From NCBI GenBank assembly GCA_018066245.1, contig JAGHRT010000015.1, positions 1 through 64,000 of the forward strand: DNA of 64,000 nt, in the 5' to 3' direction. This DNA is from Candidatus Equimonas faecalis (GTDB lineage Bacteria; Bacteroidota; Bacteroidia; Bacteroidales; Bacteroidaceae). Position 1 is the first letter of the stretch, and every line of letters starts with the position of its first letter. Made by a program: the position numbers and the translations under genes. Under the pieces are notes generated by a model. The model had not been told where the DNA came from, did no database searches, and was given only the letters and a program-made list of their open reading frames with translations. This document shows positions 16,209-26,500 of the stretch, in pieces.

Positions 16209-19106
16209 ATGAAAAAGATTCTTTTCATTATGGCCGCTCTGCTCGTGGCAGGTGCCGGCGCAGCAATGGCTCAGGAGAGCGGTACGCCTAATACCGACCT
16301 GAGCAGTATCGTAACAACGGCGGGCGATGTGCAAATTGTCAGCATTACGAATGATGCGGTGTATCCTTGGTATGTGGAGGACGGCGCCGCCAAGAGTGCT
16401 AACAGCAAGTCCAATGTGAGATGTACCTCTGGCTTTACCATTAAGTTTAAGTGTGAAGGTCGCGCTTACTATCGTTACGAATACACGCACGAAAGTTACA
16501 GCAGTTGGGACTATCGTAAAGTTTTTCTCGACGGCGTGCAGAAAATGAATGAATGGAATTACAAGCCTTCGTGGACTGGCGTTGGGGAGTTTGTCGTCTT
16601 TGAGCCAGGAGAACACGAATTGACATTCCAGTTGGAACATTACGGTTGGACGGATGACAGTCGATCTCAGATATTTGCTGTCAAGGATGTCCAGATTTAT
16701 ACGGCCGAGAGCCAGTATATGGACATAGAACTGAGCGAGGCCGGCACGCTGGGCGTGGAAGCCCTGTCGCGCGTCAATACCTTGCCCGATATGCACTACC
16801 TGCGCCTTACCGGCTCGCTGAACGCCAACGACTGGAGTACCATCTCCAAGATGACGGGCCTCTATGGCATAGACTTGCAGAATACGACCGTGACGGACAT
16901 TCCCGCCAATGCCTTCGTAAACTGCCCGTTGCGTTATCTGGACCTTCCGAAGAACTTGAAGACCATCGGCGAGAGGGCTTTCTACGACCGCTATCTTACC
17001 GGTGTGTTAGCGTTGCCCAGCACTTTGGAGAGCATAGGCGCGTCTGCTTTCTATCGCAACTATATCACAGAGGTTACCTTCCCCGCCAGTCTCACTTCCG
17101 TGGGGACTTACGCCTTTGAGGACAATAATTATCTAAAGAGCGTGACCTTCGGTGGCGGTTTGAAGGAAGTGCCCAACTATATGTTTGACAATTGCGACAT
17201 ACTGTCCGAGGCGCATAATTGCGCCGGCATAGAGACCGTGGGGTCTTATGCTTTTTGCAATTGTCCCTATCTGGTTACCGCAGAAGGGATGCAGCCCGTC
17301 TCTGTGGGCAGTTATGGCTTCCAGGCCTGCCGTCGTCTGGCAGACATTGACCTCAGCAAGACCGTCAGCATAAGCAATTCGGCCTTCAACGACTGCGACT
17401 CGCTGAAGACCCTTGACCTCGCCAGCCTCACCTCGCTCGGCAACTACGCCTTCGACTATTGCGACGGCTTGACCTCCGTGCGCTTCAACGACAAAATCAC
17501 GACCATCCCCAACGGCGCCCTCCGCTACTGCTCCAATCTGGAGGAAATCGTGCTGGGCAGTTCCGTCCGCACCCTTAACGGCGACTCTTTCTATTGCAAC
17601 CCCTCAAAGATAAAGCGCGTCTATGTCAATGCCCCCGCGCCTCCCACGGTGGGCTCTACGCCTTTCTACACCCGCTCGGGCATTACGCTCTATGTACCGG
17701 AGTACGCTATGATGAGCTACAAGCTGGACAGCTACTGGAGCCAGTTCACCAGCGTGGAGGCTAACCCCAACCCCGTGAGCGAAATCACGCTCTACGGCAA
17801 CCTGGAACTCGCCAGCAATGTGCGCATCCCCGGCAGTCCCAAAATCACGATGGGCTACAGCAGCACCAACAGCGCCGGCAGCAGTTTCGTGGTGAACGGC
17901 AACAACGCACAGGAACTGGGCGACTTCGCACAGGTTGTGGCGTGGGGCACTTACAGTCCCAGCCTCATCAGCCGCTGCAACACTATGACGAGCACGAGCA
18001 GCACCGTGCGTTTCCACATCCCCAACGCCTCCACATATTGGTATTATGTGACGATGCCTTACGATGTGCAGCGCAGCGCCATCACCGCCACCGACGATGC
18101 CGCCTTCGCCGTGCGCTACTATGACGCCGACCATCGCGCCTCCAGCGGTGCCAGTGGCAGTTGGACCAATGTGGCCGACGATGCCACCCTCAAAGCCGGA
18201 CAGGGCTATATCTTCTGTGCCAGCAAGGCTTGCTATATCTGGCTGCCCGCCGTCGAAGGCCAGCAGAACCAGCTCTTCACCTCCACGGCCATCAACACTC
18301 CCCTTGTGGCTCACACCTCCACGGTGAGCAACGATGCCGACTGGAACCTTGTGGGCAATCCCTATCCCGCCTTCTACGATATCTACTATATGGACTATAC
18401 GGCTCCCATCACCGTGTGGAACACCACCAACAAGACCTACACCGCCTATAGCGTGGCCGACGACAACCTCGCCCTCTATCCCCTCCAGGCCTTCTTCGTT
18501 CAGAAACCCGAACAGGTGGATGCCATCACTTTCCAGACCGCAGGCCGCCAGATAAGTAATGTCATTGACCACAGCGCAGCCACCCGCAGTCAGAAGGCCG
18601 GAGCCTTTGGCCAGCGCAGCGTCATCAACATCACGCTGAGCGACGGCGCAGGTACCGACCGCACCCGCATCGTGGTGAATCCCGCCGACACCGACGACTT
18701 CTGCGCCGACACCGATGCCAGCAAGATGCTCGCCAACGAAGGCACACCGCAAATCTACACCCTGCGTGGCGAGGACATCTACGCCATCAACGAAGGCCCG
18801 CAGGCTGACGGCACCGTAAGCCTCGGCCTCATCCTGTCCGCCGACGGCACCTACACCCTCGACCTCGACCGCGCCGACATTCCCGTCACACTCCTTGACG
18901 ACGGTGCCGCCGTGGAAATGCCCTACACCTTCCAGGCCGAAGCCGGAACATTGGAAGGACGCTTTATGATTAGTCTGCCGACGACGGGAATTAAGGCCCT
19001 CTCCACCTCCCCCAACGGCGAGAGCCGCTACGACCTGCAAGGCCGCCTCGTAAAGGGCCAGGCCAGTGGCGTCAGCATTCAGAACGGAAAGAAAGTGATA
19101 AAATAA
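16209..19106 (+). CDS. Secreted BspA-type leucine-rich repeat protein
   Basis: 965 aa with a clear signal peptide (MKKILFIMAALLVAGAGAAMAQ). An N-terminal sugar-binding-like beta domain (about 35-175) is followed by LRR_5 (BspA/TpLRR) repeats from about 195 to 430, seen as recurring '...IGERAFYDR', 'IGASAFYRN' and 'VGTYAFEDN' units. The rest is a long beta-rich region ending 'GVSIQNGKKVIK', the same tail type as its neighbours. BspA-like proteins act in adhesion and protein-protein binding at the surface. Probably co-transcribed with the peptide upstream and the two giant genes downstream (52- and 56-bp gaps). Confidence 0.9.
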   Translation: MKKILFIMAALLVAGAGAAMAQESGTPNTDLSSIVTTAGDVQIVSITNDAVYPWYVEDGAAKSANSKSNVRCTSGFTIKFKCEGRAYYRYEYTHESYSSWDYRKVFLDGVQKMNEWNYKPSWTGVGEFVVFEPGEHELTFQLEHYGWTDDSRSQIFAVKDVQIYTAESQYMDIELSEAGTLGVEALSRVNTLPDMHYLRLTGSLNANDWSTISKMTGLYGIDLQNTTVTDIPANAFVNCPLRYLDLPKNLKTIGERAFYDRYLTGVLALPSTLESIGASAFYRNYITEVTFPASLTSVGTYAFEDNNYLKSVTFGGGLKEVPNYMFDNCDILSEAHNCAGIETVGSYAFCNCPYLVTAEGMQPVSVGSYGFQACRRLADIDLSKTVSISNSAFNDCDSLKTLDLASLTSLGNYAFDYCDGLTSVRFNDKITTIPNGALRYCSNLEEIVLGSSVRTLNGDSFYCNPSKIKRVYVNAPAPPTVGSTPFYTRSGITLYVPEYAMMSYKLDSYWSQFTSVEANPNPVSEITLYGNLELASNVRIPGSPKITMGYSSTNSAGSSFVVNGNNAQELGDFAQVVAWGTYSPSLISRCNTMTSTSSTVRFHIPNASTYWYYVTMPYDVQRSAITATDDAAFAVRYYDADHRASSGASGSWTNVADDATLKAGQGYIFCASKACYIWLPAVEGQQNQLFTSTAINTPLVAHTSTVSNDADWNLVGNPYPAFYDIYYMDYTAPITVWNTTNKTYTAYSVADDNLALYPLQAFFVQKPEQVDAITFQTAGRQISNVIDHSAATRSQKAGAFGQRSVINITLSDGAGTDRTRIVVNPADTDDFCADTDASKMLANEGTPQIYTLRGEDIYAINEGPQADGTVSLGLILSADGTYTLDLDRADIPVTLLDDGAAVEMPYTFQAEAGTLEGRFMISLPTTGIKALSTSPNGESRYDLQGRLVKGQASGVSIQNGKKVIK

Positions 19107-19107
19107 G

Positions 19108-19154
19108 GAAATTAGCGAATTAGCAAATTAGTAAATTAGCAAATTAGCGAATTG
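19108..19154. repeat. TTTGCTAATTT-type intergenic array, copy 2 (reverse orientation)
   Basis: Five units reading 'AAATTAGC(G/A)AATTAGC' fill nearly the whole gap between the 965-aa and 1445-aa genes. Confidence 0.85.
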
Positions 19155-19158
19155 TCCT

Positions 19159-22100
19159 ATGAAAAGATATCTATATAAAATCCATACCCCATCTTCCCCC
19201 CTTGGGGGGATAAGAGGGGGGCTGTTGCTCTTGCTGTTTGTCCTTACGGCAGTAATGGCTCGCGGCCAGGGATTCAATCCCGACAGTCCTGCGGAGCCTT
19301 CGTCGCGCTATCGCCTCAGCGTGGCGGCGCAGCCTCAGGAAGCGGCCACCGTGACGGGCGGCGGACTCTATGCCGTGAACACCAATGTCACGGTGAAGGC
19401 CACAGCCACCGACACGAAGTGGCAGTTCACGGGCTGGACAAACAGCGAAGGAACCGTGGTGAGCACCAGTCTCAATTACAGTTTCCGCACCACCAACAAG
19501 AACGAGACCCTTACGGCCCACTTCGAGGAGGTACGCACCGGTACGCTCACCGTGGCCTACGACCCCGCCAGTCTGAAGGCATCCACCTCCACCGTCTATA
19601 AGGAAGGTACCTCCGTCACTCTCACTGCCGGTGGCTACAACTACTACGTGTTCCAAAACTGGACGGACAAGAACGGCACCGTGGTGAGCACCACAGCCAA
19701 GTTCAACTATGTCACCACCGGTGAGGACCAGACACTCACGGCCCACTACCGTTTCGACCCGTCGGCTCCCGCAGAACCTTCCTCCACGAAGCCCAAGCAC
19801 AAAGTCTATTTCACCGCCGACCCCTCCGGCACCTGCTCGTTCAACCAGACCAACGGCTTCCAGGTGGCAGAAGGCAGCACCTTCTCCGTGAAGGCCACCC
19901 CCTCTACGGGTTATGTGTTCCAGAACTGGACACAGGACGATGTCGTGGTGGGTACCAATGCCACATATAGCGGCACTATGGGTACGGAGGATGTAACCCT
20001 TGTGGCCCACTTCGCTTTCAACCCCGGTGGTCCCGGCGAACCTTCCGCCGATACCCGCGAGCATTATTCGCTCTATCTCCCCACGCTGGAAATGTACCGG
20101 GGGGAAACAGCCTTGCTGCCTGTGTCGCTGGAGAACACTGGCGATGTGAAGACGCTCAGTTTCACAATCCTTCTCCCCGAAGGCGTTACCGCCGATGCCA
20201 GTGCCTTGCAGACCACTCTCCGCACCTCCGCCTACACGCCGACTGCCACCCTTGACGGCCAGACGCTCACCGTCAGCCTCACGGGCGGCACGCAGATAAG
20301 CGACCGCAACGGCGTGGTGGTGCGCATCCCCTTGTTGGTTGATAGCAGTGCGCAGATTGCCGACGGCGAGTATGGCATAAGCCTCACCAACTGTTCAGTG
20401 ACAACAGACAACGGACAACAGACAACAGTTACCGCCCGCAACGGCCGTCTCATAATCAGCACCCTTGAAGAGGGCGACCTCCAGGCCTCCTTCTCCGTGG
20501 ACCGCTATATGAACCGTGCGCAGTTCACCAATACCAGCACGGAGAGCGCCCGCAGTTTCGTGTGGGACTTCGGCGACGGCACCACCAGCACCGAGGTCAG
20601 CCCGATGCACATCTATGCCACTCCCGGCACTTACACCGTACACCTCACTGCCAAGGCTATCGTCAAGAGCAGCGAGGCCGAGCAGACCATCGTGATAAAC
20701 CCCGCCAGCACCTGGATTGCCGACGGCGACTTCACCCTTGATGCCAATGGCACCGGTGCCCGCAACTTCACCTCACTGGAAGAAGCCTTCACGCTACTGG
20801 CACAGTGCCAGACCTTCGGAAATATCGGAATCAGCGTAGTGGGCAGCGAGACATACGCGTGTCAACTGACAACAGACGAAGGACAACCGACGGCAGTCAA
20901 TACACCCCTCTCCGCAATCGTCAATCAGTTGGAAGATAACAACCTGACGCTTCACTACTCCTCCGAAGCCACTGAGGACGGTACTCTCAACTTCGTCAGC
21001 AGAGCAAACGACCTGACGCTTATAGGTCGCCTGTTGGCCCATATCACGACCGACAATGTGGCCGTGAAGGTCAACGGCGTTCTTCTCAACCCCGCCGCCC
21101 TGACAACGCATACGGCGCAGACCGTGTGTGCCGGAGTGGCGACGCAGAAGGAAAGCCTCTCCAATATCTCCGACAGCGACCGCGTGCAAGTGTCGTGGGT
21201 GGTGAGTGTGAGCCCGAACTGCCACCTCTCCGGCTATGCCACCAACGGCAACGGCGACCTGCCCGCAATGACAGTCGGCGGTACGGCCCAACATACGGCT
21301 GTGGAAACACTGTCCTACCACATCACCGTGAGCCTGGACGGCGCCACGCTCTATACATATTTATATAATGTGTCCGTGAAGCCCTTGCTGGCTAACCGCA
21401 CCTTCACCACCAGCGGACCCGCTGACGGCTCCACGGTGCGTGCCGCCAGTAAGACATTGAGTTGGAGCAATATCGCCGACCCCAAGCAGGGCTATACGCT
21501 GTATCTGAAACGCACACTGGAGAATGTGGTGACTACCGACACCTTGGAACTCACCTCCACGAGTTACTCCTTCTTCGCCGCCGCCGGTGCCACCTACTCC
21601 TGGAAGGTGACGGCCTACGGAGAGTGCGACGCCGTGACAAGTGCCGAGAAGACCTTCTCCGTGGAGGAATACGCCGACCTCACCGTGGTGGCCCTCGACG
21701 GAGTGCCCGAAGCCACGACCAGCGGAAGCCCTCTCACTCTCACCGCCACTATCCGCAACATAGGAAAGGCCGTGACGGCTGTGACGAACTGGACGGATGC
21801 CCTCTATTACAGCACCGCTCCCGATGACTTCGCCCACGCGGTGCGCCTCGCCTACACCAACCACAGCGGTGCGCTGGTACCTTATGATGAGGAACAACCG
21901 GCAGTTGGACAATATCAGGTAACTTGGAACATTACCGTGCCGATGACGGATGCCACGAACATTTACTTCTATGTGATGACCGACTCCGGCAACAGCGAGA
22001 CGGAAGCCTCCGAGACCAACAACACCATTGCAAGCGCCGCCGTGGAGATGGTGACGGCATACGTGGATGACGACGATTATGCCGCCCTCTGTCTGCTCTA

Positions 22101-23496
22101 CAACGCACTGAACGGCGAGGTGTGGACGAAGCCGTGGAAAATCAACAATTCCGCCATCACCACGACGGCTTGGCCCGGCGTGACATTCAACACCGAAGGT
22201 CGCGTGACGGCTATCAGCCTGCCGAACAACAACCTCGCCGGCACTCTGCCCACCGAGGGCTTCTCCCTGCCTTACCTCGAAACGCTCAACCTGAGCAGCA
22301 ACGACATAAAGGGCGACCTCGCCGCGTTCTGCGAGGCACTTGTGGGAGGAAGGAACGAAAACGAAGACGAAAACGAAAACGAAAACGAAAACGGAATACT
22401 GAAAACGCTCAACCTTTCCTACTGCAACCTGACGGGACTGACGGGTGTGCTACCCGCCAGCATCACCTCGCTCAACCTTGGTTATCAGCAGAACGTATAT
22501 CCCCTCTCCGCCTTTACCAAGCAGGAGTGGACGATGGGCAGCAGTGAGGCGGAGGTGGCTCTGGGCTCCCTTGTCGCCTACAACCACGCGGCGCAGGACT
22601 TCTCCGCCCATCCTAAGCTCCAGCTCCGCACGGCCGACACGAATACTTACGTGGGCCAGATGGTGTGGAACGGTGAATACTATGCCTTCTCCCTCTCTGG
22701 CGACTACAAGATGGCCAGCGGCACGGAATACCTCGTGCAGCCCACCGAAGGACCTGCGGCTTATTGTAAGTTGCGTGCTACACTGGACTGGATTCCGGGC
22801 GATGCCAATGTGGACGCCAGCGTGGATGTGCTCGATGCCCAGCACACTCTGAACTATATATTGGCCCGACAGAGCGGCAGTTTCAACTTCCTCGCTGCCG
22901 ACACCTATGCGACTGGCACGATAAATGTGCAGGATGTGGTGGCTACGATAAATCTGTTTATTGAAGCCCCCTCCCCGCTCCCCCTTTGGGAGAGAGCTTC
23001 AGAGAGCGATTTGGCTTTCTCCAATCCCGCCACATCCCCCCAAAGGGGGACTTGGGGGGCTGGCTGTCTGTTTAGTCAAGATGGCGGTCTGTGGCTTCGC
23101 ACGACGGAACCTGTGGCTGCGTTGGACTTCACACTTGAAGGCGTGAGCGGTAGTCAGGTGAGCCTGATGCTGAACCGCAAGCGCTATCAGATGACGACAC
23201 ACGACACCGGTACGGGAGTGCGCATCGTCATTATCAGTACGGCCGGTGATGAGATAGTCGCCGGCGACACGCGCCTGCTACGCCTCGGTGCAGAGGCCGA
23301 AGTCACCCGCGTGGTGGCTGCCGACATCGACGCACAGCCCGTGATGATAGCCTGTGGACAACAGACGGAAGGCCTCCCCCCCAGCCCCTCCCTGATAGAA
23401 ATGGGAGACCGTAGCGTGTTTGACCTGACGGGCCGACGCATTAAGACCGGTACAACTGGCGTAAGCATTCAGAATGGAAAGAAAGTGATAAGATAA
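19159..23496 (+). CDS. Giant secreted multi-domain protein (InlB-like repeats, cohesin-like, PKD, CARDB, LRR, dockerin-like)
   Basis: 1445 aa. The signal region is odd: 'MKRYLYKI' is followed by a repeat-encoded 'TPSSPLGGIRGG' before the hydrophobic 'LLLLLFVLTAVMARGQ'. Domains in order: three InlB B-repeat-like units (about 50-285, 'FTGWTN', 'FQNWTD', 'FQNWTQ'); a cohesin-like domain (about 293-430); PKD (about 438-512, 'FVWDFGDGTTS'); beta-rich region; CARDB (about 840-960); a short LRR (about 1000-1120) interrupted by an Asn-Glu tract; a dockerin-like module (about 1210-1270, 'GDANVDASVDVLDA'); and the tail 'GVSIQNGKKVIR'. Right after the dockerin a captured inverted repeat encodes about 33 residues (22964-23064). 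Probably cell-surface or secreted. No enzyme domain was recognised. Confidence 0.88.
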   Translation: MKRYLYKIHTPSSPLGGIRGGLLLLLFVLTAVMARGQGFNPDSPAEPSSRYRLSVAAQPQEAATVTGGGLYAVNTNVTVKATATDTKWQFTGWTNSEGTVVSTSLNYSFRTTNKNETLTAHFEEVRTGTLTVAYDPASLKASTSTVYKEGTSVTLTAGGYNYYVFQNWTDKNGTVVSTTAKFNYVTTGEDQTLTAHYRFDPSAPAEPSSTKPKHKVYFTADPSGTCSFNQTNGFQVAEGSTFSVKATPSTGYVFQNWTQDDVVVGTNATYSGTMGTEDVTLVAHFAFNPGGPGEPSADTREHYSLYLPTLEMYRGETALLPVSLENTGDVKTLSFTILLPEGVTADASALQTTLRTSAYTPTATLDGQTLTVSLTGGTQISDRNGVVVRIPLLVDSSAQIADGEYGISLTNCSVTTDNGQQTTVTARNGRLIISTLEEGDLQASFSVDRYMNRAQFTNTSTESARSFVWDFGDGTTSTEVSPMHIYATPGTYTVHLTAKAIVKSSEAEQTIVINPASTWIADGDFTLDANGTGARNFTSLEEAFTLLAQCQTFGNIGISVVGSETYACQLTTDEGQPTAVNTPLSAIVNQLEDNNLTLHYSSEATEDGTLNFVSRANDLTLIGRLLAHITTDNVAVKVNGVLLNPAALTTHTAQTVCAGVATQKESLSNISDSDRVQVSWVVSVSPNCHLSGYATNGNGDLPAMTVGGTAQHTAVETLSYHITVSLDGATLYTYLYNVSVKPLLANRTFTTSGPADGSTVRAASKTLSWSNIADPKQGYTLYLKRTLENVVTTDTLELTSTSYSFFAAAGATYSWKVTAYGECDAVTSAEKTFSVEEYADLTVVALDGVPEATTSGSPLTLTATIRNIGKAVTAVTNWTDALYYSTAPDDFAHAVRLAYTNHSGALVPYDEEQPAVGQYQVTWNITVPMTDATNIYFYVMTDSGNSETEASETNNTIASAAVEMVTAYVDDDDYAALCLLYNALNGEVWTKPWKINNSAITTTAWPGVTFNTEGRVTAISLPNNNLAGTLPTEGFSLPYLETLNLSSNDIKGDLAAFCEALVGGRNENEDENENENENGILKTLNLSYCNLTGLTGVLPASITSLNLGYQQNVYPLSAFTKQEWTMGSSEAEVALGSLVAYNHAAQDFSAHPKLQLRTADTNTYVGQMVWNGEYYAFSLSGDYKMASGTEYLVQPTEGPAAYCKLRATLDWIPGDANVDASVDVLDAQHTLNYILARQSGSFNFLAADTYATGTINVQDVVATINLFIEAPSPLPLWERASESDLAFSNPATSPQRGTWGAGCLFSQDGGLWLRTTEPVAALDFTLEGVSGSQVSLMLNRKRYQMTTHDTGTGVRIVIISTAGDEIVAGDTRLLRLGAEAEVTRVVAADIDAQPVMIACGQQTEGLPPSPSLIEMGDRSVFDLTGRRIKTGTTGVSIQNGKKVIR
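19192..19216. repeat. GC-rich palindrome inside a signal-peptide region
   Basis: TCCCCCCTTGGGGGGA is a perfect palindrome around 19195-19210, followed by another G6 run. It encodes 'SSPLGGIRGG' of the 1445-aa protein and resembles the inverted repeat later in the same gene. Confidence 0.75.
22353..22392 (+). repeat. Hexanucleotide tandem repeat (GAAAAC)n in coding sequence
   Basis: About six copies of GAAAAC, one changed to GAAGAC, encode an alternating Asn-Glu tract in the middle of an LRR. Copy-number change keeps frame, so length but not expression could vary. Confidence 0.9.
22964..23064. repeat. Inverted-repeat element inserted in-frame in a coding sequence
   Basis: The left arm AGCCCCCTCCCCGCTCCCCC and the reverse complement of the right arm AGCCCCCCAAGTCCCCCTTT match closely, with about 45 bp between. 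The element encodes Pro/Trp/Ser-rich text ('PSPLPLWERASES', 'NPATSPQRGTWG') unlike its surroundings. Confidence 0.8.
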
Positions 23497-23552
23497 AGAC
23501 GCTGGAATTTCTAGATTTTCTATATTTTCTAGACCCTCACAATCCAAGACAA

Positions 23553-26500
23553 ATGAAAATACAACGATATATAATATGTTTGGCCCTGAGCCTTGTGGGG
23601 CTTATGGCGGGTGCACAGAACACGCTGTCGGTGCCCGACCTCGTCGGTGGCAGCGGCAAGGAAGTGAGCGTGCCCGTCAATATGACGAACACCGACGAGA
23701 TTGTGGCGGTGCAGTTTAACTTGCATCTGCCCTTCTCGCTGGCTTCGGGCAAGAGTCCCGTGCTCAACAGCAGCCGAAACACGGCAGGCCATACCATCGC
23801 CGTGCGCTCTCTCGGTGGCAATGTCTATACCATTGTTATCGTCAATATGAGCAACAAGCCCCTGGCAGGTAGCGACGGCACCCTGCTCACCTTCCCTATG
23901 AAAGTGGCCTCAAACCTTGAAGGCGGTGCACAATATGAGATGACCGTCAGCGATGTGGTGCTCACCAACCGCCACGGCGACAATATTCAGACGGGCGCCA
24001 CGGGCGGCACCTTCACCGTGCAGCGCGAGGACAGCCCCGACCTCGAAGTGAGCGACGTGCATATAGTCCCCACCGCAGGCACCGACTTCGTGCCGGGAGA
24101 GACGGTTGATGTCAGTTGGCGCGTCAGCAACATCGGCAATGCCGACACCCGCAGTGGCTGGACGGAGAAAGTGTATCTCGTCAGCACCCTGACGGAGGAG
24201 AGCGTCTATGTGGGCAACGCCTACTTCAACTATGTGCTCCTCAAAGGCGGCTATACGGCCCGCAATGTGGCCTTCACCTTGCCCGAAGCAGCAGGAATGG
24301 AGGGCGAAGTGGTCGTGAAGGTTGTCGTGGAGCCCAACAGCGGTACGGGTGAATACCTTGCCGACCGCGGTAATAACACCGCCACGGGCGATGTCCTCAC
24401 GCTGGCCTCGCGCCTCTTCCTGAAAGCCCCGGCTGAAAAGGTAGCCGAAGGCGGTGCGCTGCGTTTCACCCTCTTGCGCAGTGGAGACCGCAGTCTTGAA
24501 GAGACGTTCAGTCTTTCATCCTCGCTGCCCCAGCGTGTCACGCTGCCCGCCACCGTGACGATACCTGCCGGACAGGCCTCTGCCAGTTTCAATGTGCAGG
24601 TACCGCAGAACGCACTTGTCAATGACTACACCACGGCCACCGTCAGCGTGGCTCCGACGGGAGAATACACGCAGGGCGTCAGCGCCTCGTTCATCATCGA
24701 GGACGACGAACTCCTGCCCCTCACACTCTCCCTCGACAAGACGGAATACAACGAGGGCGACACGATGCACCTCACCGTCAGCGTGCCCTACCGTATCGGC
24801 GACCAAGAACTCACCGTGTTCTTCGGCATAGAGCAGGCCAAGCGCTTCTCTCTGCCCAAGTCCGTCACGTTCGCTCCCGGCGCCACCTCCGCTGAAGTGG
24901 AAATCCCCATCAAGCAGGACAACACGCCTGCCAATGTGGCCACCATCCAACTAAACGCCTCGGCGGAGCACCATCTGTCGGCTTCTGCGCTCTTCGTCCT
25001 CAACGACGATGATGTGCCCGCCATCGACCTTGCCCTCACGCCCACCGTCATCAGTGAGGCCGCCGGCGGCAACGCCATCTATGGCACCATCACCCGTCAG
25101 GAGGCCACCAACAGCAAGATTACGGTGAAACTCTCCGACGACTCCGGCGGCGCTCTCTACTACACCTCCACCCTGACTATGCCCGAAGGCACCACCAGCA
25201 TCTCCTTCCCCATCGGCGTGAAGGACAACCAGCGTGTGGACGGCACCCGCCCAGTGAAACTCACTGCTGCCGTCTATATCACCGACTGTGGCTGCTCCGC
25301 CATCGGCGACAAGCAGACTTCCGTGGTGCGTGAGATAGAAATTACCGACAACGACGGCCCCACGCTTTCCATCACGGCCAACAAGACCACCGTGCTCGAA
25401 GGCAACGCCGAGGGCACCGTGCTGACTATCAGCCGTAACGATGGCACCGACTCTGCCTTGCCCGTCACTCTCGCTTGCAATGCCAGCGATGTGAATATGC
25501 CTTCCTCCGTCACCATCCCGGCTGGCCAGGAAAGCGTCACTGCTGTGTTCAAGGCCCTGAGCAACGCCACGCAAGAGGGCAACCGCACCGTGAGCATCAA
25601 GGCCGTAGCCGACGGCTATGCCTCCGGGTCAATGTGGCTTCTCATCTCCGACCAAACTCTGCCCGACGCCGTACTCGACAAGGTGGAGGCTCCCGCTTCC
25701 GTGGAGGCCGGACAGCGTCTCAATGTCCGTGTGACGCTCTCCAATATCGGTGCCGTGGCACTCCCCAAGAATACCGACGTGAAGCTCTCCTTCGGCAACC
25801 AGAAGACCCTCGTCACGCTCAACGAACCGCTGGAAGCGGGTGCTACGCGCGAAATGCCTTTTGAACTGGAAGCCCCCATCGTGCCGGGTTCCTACACCCT
25901 CACGGCAAAGGTGAACCCGTCGGGCACCATCACCGAACTCCAGCTCCTCAACAATGAGGCTGCGCAGACCATCAGCGTGACATCATCCTACGACTTCACC
26001 GTGCAACCCGATGCAGCCCGCTACAAAGCCGGCGACACCGTTCATCTCTCCGGTACGGTACAGACGAAGGGTGGACAACCCGCCGCCGGCATCGCCGTGG
26101 AGCCCTATGTTATCTATGCCGGGTCGCGCACTCCGCTGACGGCAACCTCCGACGACGAGGGACACTACACCGCCGACTTCGTTATTCCCGAAGGAATGGC
26201 GGGTACTTTCACATACGGCGTCTGCAACCCTGACGAGAAACTCTTCACGGAGAAGGGCACCTTCAAGGTGTATGGCTTCACCCGCGCTACCTATGACTAC
26301 CTCACGCATAAGGTGTTCGTAGGTGAGCCCTACGCTGGCACTGTCAGCCTGAAAAACCTCTCCGACCTGCCCCTTCACAACATTCGCGCCACCTACGACG
26401 CCACGGAGGGATACACCCTCGTGGTGAATGAGATACCTCTCCTTGAAGGTAACGCCACTGTAGAACTTCCCTACGCCATCCTGGCATCACAGACCTCGAA

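Noticed and set aside
17604-19040. A 478-aa minus-strand ORF opposite the LRR protein
   Set aside because: Shadow ORF of Gly/Val/His composition; the plus strand is clearly coding.
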